Assembly (NCBI RefSeq): GCF_902686445.1
Contig: NC_062223.1
Coordinates: forward strand, 40,208,998-40,272,997
Source: Sciurus carolinensis
Lineage: Eukaryota > Chordata > Mammalia > Rodentia > Sciuridae
Direction: 5' to 3'
Length of the DNA stretch: 64,000 bases
Below are positions 48,550 through 56,609 of the stretch, piece after piece. The notes beneath the pieces are model-generated. The model did no database searches. It had not been told where the DNA came from and saw only the letters and a program-made list of their open reading frames with translations. Both the position numbers and the translations under genes were made by a program. Each line of letters starts with the position of its first letter. Within the stretch, counting starts at the first letter, position 1.

Positions 48550-49261
48550 TGTTGGGGGCTATGCCATGAGAACTCGCCGAAGATGGCACCTGGCAGCTAG
48601 CCAGAAGCTGTTTTGATCACATTGAAGGTCCGTGTGCACAGGTGTTCTCAAGTGCTCCTGCTTGCACCTGCTCATGATTGGGCTGCTGGCTCCTCACCTG
48701 ATCTCAACTGGCGTGGCTCCGCCCTCCGCCTCTTGGAGGGAATATAAGCAGACAGTAGGTAATAGAGAGCAGCAGCAGGCAGAGAAAAGTGATAAGGAGC
48801 AGCAGCATGCAGAGAAAAGTGACAAGGAGTAAGGAGTGACAGTAAGAGGAGTAGCTAGCAGAAAGAAACAGAGAAGCCATTAGCAGAAAGGAAGAAGAAG
48901 ATAGCGGCAAGCAGATAGAAACAACTAGTAGGGGCAGCAGTGGAAGATAGATCGCAGAGCGGAGAACTGAGAACACATCTTTAGGTTGCAGATCACAGAT
49001 TGCAGTACCACGGGACACATCCCTAAGCACCTTAGGTAAACGGACCCTTAGTTCACAGGATGCAGGACGCACCTTAAGAAGCAGCAGCAAAACTGAGAAG
49101 ACATGGATTTCTGAAGTGTAGTCTCTCTCTTAAGCAAAGTCTTTCTCTCTTATGCAAAGCCTCTCTCTCTTCTCTTAAGGCAAGCAAACCTCAGTTCCTC
49201 TATCCTCTATACCGCGCAAAGTGTTGCTGCAGGCGGTGACAAATTGCCATGGGCGGCGATA
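48550..49261 (+). mobile_element. ERVK/IAP-like solo LTR, about 712 bp, nested in L1
   Basis: It starts TGTTGGGGGC and contains 'gaagatggcacctggcagct' near 48579, a motif shared with the LTR at 1513. A TATAAG box-like site is at 48743-48748, and a CT-rich region with repeated 'cttaagcaaag'-like units is near 49130-49185. The end is GGGCGGCGATA, and the other LTR also ends in GGCGGT/GGGCGAT-type sequence. CAAAAC flanks it perfectly (48544-48549 and 49262-49267). Removing the LTR and one CAAAAC restores an uninterrupted L1 phrase. If the LTR must end in CA, the right boundary shifts by 2 bp. The antisense 128-codon frame at 48704-49090 is a by-product. Confidence 0.85.
48768..48827 (+). repeat. 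30 bp tandem duplication in the LTR
   Basis: Two 30 bp copies (48768-48797, 48798-48827) share AGCAGCAGCA and CAGAGAAAAGTGA and differ at two positions. They lie just downstream of the TATA-like site, so the repeat would fall in the transcribed part of the LTR. Confidence 0.9.
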
Positions 49262-49779
49262 CAAAACATAATAGCTCAGCTATGGAACCACCTAGATGTC
49301 TTTCAACAAATACATGGATAAATAAATATATACAATGGAATATTACTCAGCCAAAAAGAAGAATGACTTTATGGCATTTGCAAGTAAATGAATGGACCTG
49401 GCCACTATCATTCTAAGTAAAATAAGCCTATCCCTACAAAGTAAAGGACAAATTTTTTGCTGATATGTGGAAGCTAATCTACAATAAGTGGGGAGAGGGA
49501 AAGAATAGATATTTGGTAGATTAGACAAAGGGGAATGAAGTGAAGGGAGGGGGGATGGAAACAGGACAGACAGTGAAATGAATTGGAGATGATTTTTCTA
49601 TATACTTGTATGAATACACCATAGTGAATCCATTATCATGTACATCCATAAGAATGGGGTCCTTACTAGAATGCGATGTATTTCATGCTTGTGCAATTAT
49701 ATCAAAATGAATTCTACTGTCATGTATAACTGAAAAGAACAAATCTTAAAATGAGAGAAAACAAGAGGACAAGTATTCT

Positions 49780-49905
49780 GTCAGTTGGGATATAAACATA
49801 TCTTTGGATATGTTTATCAGGTCTATTTGTCCTATACTTGTATTCAAGTTTGTGGGTTTTACTATTATCAATTCCCTCTAAGTTGTAGAGTTGTCAATTA
49901 GCTCA
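49780..49905 (-). mobile_element. Old L1, reverse (right part of the split copy)
   Basis: From 'aagtattctgtcagttggga' through 'cttgtattcaagtttgtggg' to 'ttttactattatcaattcc' this is reverse L1 ORF2 just upstream of the segment ending at 47181. The two parts join in L1 order. Confidence 0.7.
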
Positions 49906-51048
49906 AAGGCAATGAAAAGCAGACAGAACTCAAAAACATTCCCTACACAGGTCACTCAGCAGTCTATTTTTTCCATGTTCAGACTCACAATTATTTTCTG
50001 TTACTCCCGTCCTCCTAAGCTCTTTACCTTTATTCATGGAATATATTACCCCATGAAAACATGAAAACATACAACATATTTGTTGTCTTGATCTTCCTCC
50101 ATTAGAAACAAACTCTGGAACAGCAAAAGTTTTCAAAAGTTTCTGTTTATAATTTTTTGGAGAAGGAATATGTATATATGTTGTAATAGAAATCAGTCAC
50201 ATCTCAGCTGGACACATTCATTTATGTTTTTAGGGAAAAACAATCAAGTGTAGTGCTATCAGTTGACTACTAATTGCAGTTTCCAAAGGGCTTGCATAGG
50301 ATGAAAGGTACGGGTAATCTGAGTAATAGATAGGAACTGTCAGTCTTTTACTACATTTCAAAAGTTTTTTTCAATGTTTGAGAAGATAGCAAAGACTCTA
50401 AAAATGTAAGAGTGGCATTCATGCCATGTTCTTGGCTACTCACTGTGGATGGCACACATGTTTAAGAGGGTTATAGAGAAATAGTGTCACAAAAGCATGG
50501 ATATCACAACTCTCATTTTTGACTCCAGTAAGGAAAGCATTCTTCTCTCCAAGTGTTTTAACTCCTTAGTATTGTTATGTGTGGCAAGCACAGGTGGAAA
50601 GCCTGGTTTAAGAATGTTTTTAATTTAAGACAGAATTTCACATGTGTACATGAACCTTTAGGAGCAGATTTAAACCATCAATAGGCTGGATATTATAAGG
50701 ACCCCATGATAGAAGTCTCTATTGAGTTAATTTTAAATAAACTTCCAGTCACAGTAAAAAAAAAAAAAAAAGTAAAATATTTGCTAATATCTCATTCAGT
50801 TCTATAAGGGGCAGAAACAAAATGAGAAACAAAGTAGTATCCAGAAAGGACCAGAGTTATCATCAGATACTTAAAATATACAGTAGAAACAGAGGCATTG
50901 ACAAGAAATAAAGTAATTGTCTATATCCTTAGGTGTTCAAATGTATAATATTTTTCATAAGATTTATGAAGATTCAACCAGTTCTCCTATTTGTTATATC
51001 ATACATCTTTGGAGGAAAGTGTACTCATTTTCTTATTAAAATTAAAAT
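49906..51048. other. Unassigned DNA with a possible processed-transcript 3' end
   Basis: No gene was recognised. AATAAA at 50736-50741 lies 14 nt before an uninterrupted run of 16 A at 50756-50771, which would fit the 3' end of a reverse-transcribed mRNA. The upstream sequence is not recognised and I found no matching flanking duplication. Confidence 0.35.
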
Positions 51049-51158
51049 TCTGGTTGAGCATGCTATAATCCCAGTTACCCAGGAGATTGAGGTATGAGGA
51101 TCCCCTGTCTGAGACCAGCCTTGGTAATTTAGCAAAACCTGTCTTAAAAAGTCAGTGG
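51049..51158 (+). mobile_element. B1-like unit of a split B1-dID SINE
   Basis: 'ctataatcccagttacccag', then 'gagattgaggtatgaggat' and 'gagaccagccttggtaattt', is a 7SL-derived B1-like unit. Its usual ID partner lies at 51348, beyond an L1 3' end. Confidence 0.75.
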
Positions 51159-51169
51159 AATGAATCTAA

Positions 51170-51335
51170 CAGGACTTTCCTATGTACCTATATGAATACA
51201 CCACAGTGAATCTCCACATTGTGTGCATCCACAAGACTGGATCCTAATAAGAATGTGACATATTTCATATGTATATAAATATGTCAATATATACTCAACA
51301 GTCATGTATAAATAAAAAGAACAAATAATATAAAT
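51170..51335 (+). mobile_element. L1 3' end (sciurid-type) between two SINE units
   Basis: 'tatgaatacaccacagtgaa', 'tcctaataagaatgtgacat' and 'cagtcatgtataaataaaaa' match the L1 3' UTR at 49600-49755. Only about 165 bp are present. Confidence 0.8.
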
Positions 51336-51347
51336 GTAAAGAAACAA

Positions 51348-51415
51348 AGGGACTGGGGATGTAGTTCTCTGGTAATCCACACCCTGAATTCAATTCCTCC
51401 TACCAAATATTAAAC
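51348..51415 (+). mobile_element. ID unit of a split B1-dID SINE
   Basis: 'gggactggggatgtagttct' and 'ctgaattcaattcctcctac' is a diverged ID body in the orientation expected of the partner of 51049-51158. Confidence 0.7.
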
Positions 51416-51889
51416 ATTACAACAGAAATATTTTACCTCAATTTAGTGTCAGTTGAATGAGCCCATTTGTGTGAGTTCTGTAACACACATACCATCTTGT
51501 GAGTGTTGTAGCAAGTTTTAGGAGCACCAGATATCTTGCAGAAAGCCCGTGCATGTTCCAGCCTAAATATATCCTAAAAGTCTGACTTCTTCTGAAACCC
51601 TGTGAATTTGTATACTTTCAATTACCTTTGTATGTTCTTTAGCTTCCTAAAACCCCCTTGCTTAAATCAATAACATCAAAACTTCAGTGACAGATTTTCC
51701 TTGGTTTGGGACCTGATTATCATTGATTTTAATCAACAACTACATGCAAAATTAAACTGCACAGACAACGTAAAATGAGTAAATAGTTGACCTGGGTTTT
51801 TGTTTTTATGTAGGTACATGTGTATATGTGTATATATGTTTGTGTGTATTTGTATATTCATATGTGCCCCTGCTACTATTATATTGTCT
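51416..51889. other. Unassigned DNA, no gene seen
   Basis: No gene or repeat was recognised. A TG/TA-rich patch lies at 51815-51860. Confidence 0.5.
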
Positions 51890-52399
51890 TGTCTCTTAGT
51901 TTTTTGGAAATGGGCTTTTTGAAATATAATTAGTATAAAAAGAAGTGCACATGTTTAGTTTGCACAATTTTATGTTTGTACATATGCAAACATGATATTG
52001 TTTTAACAATCAAAATGACAGACAAGTCCAGAAACTCACAAGTTTTTCTTGTGCCCCGTTTTCATAGTAAGAACACATACTGTGAGATCTATCTTCTTGC
52101 TAGATTTTGAAGTGTACAATATTGTACTGTTAACCACAGGTACTATGTTGCACAAAGGAAATCTAGAACTTGTCCATTTACTGTACCTGAAGGTTTATAC
52201 CCAGTGAACATTAACAATCTGCTTTGCCAGTCTCTCAGCCCCTAAAACCCCTAAGATACTCTCTACTTGAGTTTCACTACTGTGGATGCCTCATATGAAT
52301 GGAATAATGCAGTATTTTTCCCTGCAACTGGATTAATTCAAATACCACAATGTTCTCCAGGTTCAGATATTTTGTTGGAAATGGCAGAATTTCTTTTCC

Positions 52400-52400
<1 letters not shown>
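51890..52400 (-). mobile_element. L1M 3' UTR, reverse, left part of a split copy
   Basis: Reverse L1M phrases appear in order: 'tttgaaatataattagtata', 'gtactatgttgcacaaagga', 'ctacttgagtttcactactg' and 'ttggaaatggcagaatttct'. The copy resumes at about 53188 ('ttcttttcttaaggctgaat') after later insertions. Confidence 0.75.
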
Positions 52401-52401
<1 letters not shown>

Positions 52402-52459
<58 letters not shown>

Positions 52460-52472
52460 TTTTTTTTTTTTA
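52402..52472. repeat. (CTTT)n microsatellite with poly(T)
   Basis: Over a dozen CTTT units followed by T runs. It probably represents the expanded A-rich tail of the reverse ID at 53108-53187, now separated from it by an LTR insertion. Confidence 0.92.
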
Positions 52473-52489
52473 ATTATGTACTTATTTGG

Positions 52490-53100
52490 TTGTGGAAAGT
52501 GATAACAGAGGATGGGAGAGCAGTGACTGAGATTGGAGGTCTCTGATGACCTCATGACTTGGCATACCTGGTGCCTGGGAATGTTTCTGTGCAAAGGCAC
52601 ACAGGATGCTTAGCTGCTGTGCTAATGCCCTGTAGGAAGAGGCTTTGTGCAAGAGTCCTGTCAGTTCTGACCTTGATCTCAGGCACATAGCTCTTGGGAA
52701 GGAAGGAATTCTTATGCTAGACAGCCACAATGTTTCACCAGCTCTGCTCCTCCAGTTCCTGCCCGCCCTACAGTAACTTAACAATGGACTTTCTTGAGAG
52801 CTACACAAAGCTCCTAACACTGAACTTTGCAACTGTGGATTACAACTGTGGAAAAGCTACACAGATGTCCTAGTTTCTGTAACTTTCCTGAATACAAAGA
52901 ATAATGACTGCATAGTCTTTAACCTGATAATGAGATATATAAATAAAGACTGCTGGCATAACTTTTTAGATCTTCATCTCTTTCAGACAGTAGAGCTCCA
53001 CCTGATCCCAGCTTAATTTTCAAAATCTTTGTTTGTGAGTCTTTATTTTCCAAACACCATTCACCTGTTGCCAGAACCAAAAGTTTGGCCATACTGTTTG
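52490..53100 (+). mobile_element. LTR of an endogenous retrovirus, boundaries approximate
   Basis: A block of higher GC with an LTR-like order: U3-like sequence, then 'gagatatataaataaagact' (TATA plus AATAAA-like) near 52931, and a U5-like end 'ctttgtttgtgagtctttat' near 53028. It interrupts a reverse ID and its tail, which in turn sit in an L1M. A plausible TG start is near 52490, but I could not show a target duplication. The 107- and 116-codon reverse frames are by-products. Confidence 0.6.
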
Positions 53101-53107
53101 AAGCATC

Positions 53108-53187
53108 TGGTGGTGCTTGGGATTAAACTCATGGCCAGACATATACTATGTAAGAGCTCTGTCACTCAGCAATACTGCCAGTCCCAC
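53108..53187 (-). mobile_element. ID SINE, reverse, tail displaced by an LTR
   Basis: 'tctggtggtgcttgggatta', then 'tatgtaagagctctgtcact' and 'ctgccagtccc', is an ID body in reverse. TTCTTTTC beside it (near 53190) also occurs before the microsatellite (near 52391-52399), giving the probable ID target duplication and linking it to the T-rich tail at 52402-52472. Confidence 0.8.
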
Positions 53188-53350
53188 TTCTTTTCTTAAG
53201 GCTGAATACTACTCCATTAATTATATATTGACACTGTTTTTATCCAATCATGTGTCAGTCATCATTTGGTTGTCTTCACAAAAATGCATAACAATGCCTA
53301 TACATTTACTTAACATATTAGTTTCAATTTTCTGGTCCATTATAATTTGC
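53188..53350 (-). mobile_element. L1M, reverse, right part of the split copy
   Basis: 'cttaaggctgaatactactc', then 'tccaatcatgtgtcagtcat' and 'catttggttgtcttc', continues the L1M sequence that stopped at about 52400. Confidence 0.7.
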
Positions 53351-54774
53351 ATAAACATGTGCACATGTACATGAGCATATATATGAATATATAAATAGGT
53401 ACAGATACAGACACAGATTTAATGGCTTAGTAGAATTTCTAAAAAAAAGTAGTTCTTCAATAACAGTTTACCTTAAACTCTTAAGGTTCGCCTGAGGATG
53501 TTTAAATAATAAAGTCATATAGTAAATACGTTAAAATGTATGTCATTGTTATGGTATAATTCTCAGTCTTTTAGGTTTCCTTATTATTCCACTAGCTTAT
53601 TATTCTTAATTACATAAATATTAATGATAACATTAAGCATTGGAAAGAATATAATTTAGTTGATAGAAGATGGTTCAAAAGTAAAAGTCCATAGTGATGA
53701 AATATGTTTCTCTGGCATTCTTCCTCAGATCTCATAGTAATTTTGAGATTACATTCCCTTCTTGTGAGCTTCAGGAGAGCAAGCTCTTTGGAGTACAGAG
53801 CCTGGGCTTTTACATTTATTTTCTTAGTTCATAACATGCTGCCTATATCAGACAAGGTGCTCAGTTTATAGTCTCTGGATGATCAGAAAAAGAAAACAAA
53901 ACAAAACTATATCAGAAACTAGCTGAAAATAATTGTCCCAAAATGATCAGTCTTACAACCTATTTAAGAAGACAACAGTCACAGGAGTTATAAAGATGTA
54001 TCACCATTAAAGTATTTTGATGCATAATCATTTCAGCAAATGTAGAAATACTACAATTTTTAAAACTAATTCATGTATTAAAACTGATATAAAGCATAGA
54101 AGCAAATGTTAAAGACCTTCTCTTAATTCAAAGTATGGTACAAAGTATTCTAGATTAACTTTATTGTGCCTAGTCAATGTGACATGAACACCCTGTGCAA
54201 TAGATAATCCTTAAATTCTTAAAGTCTGAGGAGAAAGGATCAAGGTATATACAAAGAAGTAGAGATCCAATCAAGCACAATATAGTAGGGGTGCTGTTTA
54301 GAAAAAATAGCATATCAGTGGCAATGCAGTATGCTTTTTATTTTTTGACCATATTATGAAATGATTTAACTTCTAAGGAGGGTAGCTATACCCATGTATT
54401 TCTATGTCAGAAAAGTTCATAAAAAATGGTGGTTTAAAAAACTTTTGCTCTAGATCTTGAGTAAACATGTGTGGTAGAAAACCAGGTTTGTATGTATTCC
54501 ATGATTTGATATAGAAAACTTAATTTTTTAAAAACTAGGATGTAAATTTGGTGCTGTAAAGTTTTTGAACTATAGCATTCTGTTCTGGGTTGTGATAACA
54601 GATTTTTACAAGGTGTGGTAAAGCAGATGCATGTACCTAAAATTATTCATACATATTTATTGTGTCCTTTTATATCTCAGCCTCGGCATCATTCTTTTAT
54701 ATGTATTGATGCTATATATGCACTTATGCACATTAAAATAAAACACAGGTCACAGTATATTATATTATAGATAC
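53351..54774. other. Unassigned DNA, weak L2 trace at 53700-53900
   Basis: 'ctctttggagtacagagcct' and 'aaggtgctcagtttatagtc' resemble an L2 3' end in plus orientation. Elsewhere nothing was recognised. Confidence 0.4.
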
Positions 54775-55010
54775 CTATATTTATATATTTAATAAAGTAG
54801 TCATCAGATATGTAGTATGTACTAAGCACAATATGATGGCATAAATGTAAGTTAGACATATGGCCTCGCAGAGCTAGGTACTAGAGTGGGGAGATAAATA
54901 TGCTAACTGTTTTGGAGTGTGCAGTAGATGGGTTTGATAAAGAGTTATATAACAATCTGTGCAAATCCAGGAAAAGGAGTGCTGCAGAATATTTATTGAA
55001 GAATGCTTAA
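54775..55010 (-). repeat. L2-like LINE 3' fragment, reverse
   Basis: 'tgtagtatgtactaagcaca', 'tggcctcgcagagctaggta' and 'ggtttgataaagag' follow the reverse L2 3' end ('ctactatgtgccaggcac...cctcaaggagct'). Confidence 0.5.
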
Positions 55011-56214
55011 TGTCTTGGAAGTAAGGGAGGTTACATACCTGTTAAGTCACATGACTTACCCATAAAAAGAGAAGTTAGCATAAAGTTGTATTTGACATGC
55101 AAAAGCATGGAGACAGAGCAGTATGGTTGTTCAATTACAGATGTATGCAGAATTATAATGTTTAAAGAAAGGCATCCTTATTGCTTTGATTTCTATATAC
55201 TTTTTCCTTCTCTAATTTTTCCCAGATTAATGAGAAGTAAATGCTTACTCTCAAGGACACACAGAGAAAACTGACTACTTCCTTAAAACAATAAAGAAAT
55301 AGAACAACATAATGCAATCCAAAAGCTGAAGGATTCTCCACTGCCCATGTTTGCTCCACAAAACATTTTGCCTATGTGCAAAGAAGGTATTTCACTTTTA
55401 AATTGGGATTCCATACAACCCCCATACATTGGAGGTGCTCGAGTTTTATTTATTTATTTATTTATTTGAACTAGTTATTAATCACACTCACAGTTGTCAT
55501 TTCTTACTGAGTTCCAGGAGTGAGCTACTTCCTCCCCCAAATCCAAATTTAAAAGAAAATCACAAGAGAGGAATAAAATAAAGAAAAACAATTTACCAGT
55601 TTCAGCTGTACTTAGAGAAGCATTTTGTCATTTTCTTTCTAAACACCTTAAAAAACATTTACATCTTCAATGATACCCAAGGTCATGTGCAACTCTGCAA
55701 GCTGTTTTTGATGGAATTTTTTTCACAAGGTCTGACAGCAGAGAACATTGCACTGAAGCTCACACCTCACCAGTGTAATTGGAGTGTTAATTGGAAAGAA
55801 CTTCACTGCCCCTGTGATTTCTGCTGTCTAAGAATTGGTGACAAGATGTTCCATCCTCCTTCTGAAGTCTATTGGACATAAAAGCTGAGGTTCACAGGGG
55901 TTTTGTCTGGGGAGGAAAAAGAGAATACGGGCAGGCAGGAGAAGAGAAAAGTAATGGGAAAGTTTGATTGCTTGGTGAAAATAAGTGAAAACAAAGCTGA
56001 AAGTTTAAGTAAATAATCTAAGGATGAGTATGACTAGTCTGGCTTCCAGGCAGGATGTTTTTAAGATAAAGTCAAGGAGGAAAACCCCAAATGATTTTGA
56101 GACAGAAATGCCTGCAAACAAAAAGAAGGGTACTTGGAACTACTCAGTAAGAATTCTATGGGAATAAAAGAAGCACCTAAATCCTCATTGCAAAATACTG
56201 CCCTACGATCTGAA
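55011..56214. other. Unassigned DNA, no gene seen
   Basis: An (ATTT)n tract lies at 55445-55468. A possible conserved block is at 55690-55875. A 64-codon frame there has no recognisable domain. Confidence 0.4.
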
Positions 56215-56440
56215 AATAATTAACATTTATTAAATGAATACAAAATCATTCCAAGCGTTTTGCAAGTGTTGGCAATTTAAACCTCTCAAAACCAAACCAG
56301 GCAGATTACTAGTGTCACCTTCATTATCCAGAAAAAGATAAGCCACAAACAGAACAAGTAAATTTAATATCCATGGCCTCATAACTAGTAGATAATGACA
56401 CCAGTTATCAATTTCAGGCAACTGAGTTTGAGTTCATTCT
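56215..56440 (-). repeat. MIR SINE, reverse
   Basis: 'ttaacatttattaaatgaat', 'caaagcgttttgcaag'-like and 'ttcattatccagaaaaagat', followed by 'aactagtagataatgac', follows the reverse MIR layout (tail, core 'attatccccattttacagat', then 'acagctagtaagtggc'). It is highly diverged. Confidence 0.6.
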
Positions 56441-56470
56441 AGTGACTGGTTGCTATGAAGAATTACTATT

Positions 56471-56596
56471 GGGGCTGGGGATATAGCTCAGTAGGTTGAG
56501 TGCTTACCTAGCATGTACGAGGCCCTTGATTCAATCCCCAGCACCACCAAAAAAAAAAATAAAATAAATAATCAAATAAAGAAAGAAAGAAAGAAG
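56471..56596 (+). mobile_element. Near-consensus ID SINE with A-rich tail
   Basis: The body (56471-56549) starts GGGGCTGGGGATATAGCTCA and includes 'gattcaatccccagcaccac'. Both RNA polymerase III promoter boxes look intact (A box near 56481-56491, B box around GATTCAATCC). The tail is poly(A) running into AAAT and GAAA units. Flanks AAGAATTACTATT (56458-56470) and AAGAATCACTACT (56597-56609) match at 11 of 13 positions. It is among the youngest SINEs in the window. Confidence 0.93.
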
Positions 56597-56609
56597 AAGA
56601 ATCACTACT

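Larger units (their letters stand above)
47182..49762 (+). mobile_element. Younger L1 (3' part), itself split by a solo LTR
   Basis: From about 47240 the plus strand reads L1 ORF2 after the RT domain: 'aaagaggtgaaagacctcta' (47266), 'atggccatactaccaaaaat' (47378), 'agcatggtattggcaccaaa' (47590), 'tggaatattactcagccaaa' (49337), then the 3' UTR ending 'actgtcatgtataactgaaa' near 49734. An LTR interrupts it at 48550-49261. Flanks AAGAGCATGTGTATCCT (47165-47181) and AAGAGGACAAGTATTCT (49763-49779) match at 12 of 17 positions and are the probable aged target duplication. The first ~58 bp are not recognised as L1. Confidence 0.82.

Noticed and set aside
48704..49090. 128-codon minus-strand frame, the longest in the window
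   Set aside because: It lies antisense inside an LTR. Its leucine/serine-rich run mirrors the purine-rich 30 bp tandem repeat, and it has no domain.
45885..49762. Twin-priming origin for the head-to-head L1 pieces here
   Set aside because: The reverse L1 resumes beyond the plus-strand L1 at 49780, so a nested insertion explains the arrangement better than an inversion.
52277..52832. 107- and 116-codon reverse frames
   Set aside because: They run across a CTTT microsatellite, L1M and LTR sequence and have no recognisable domain.
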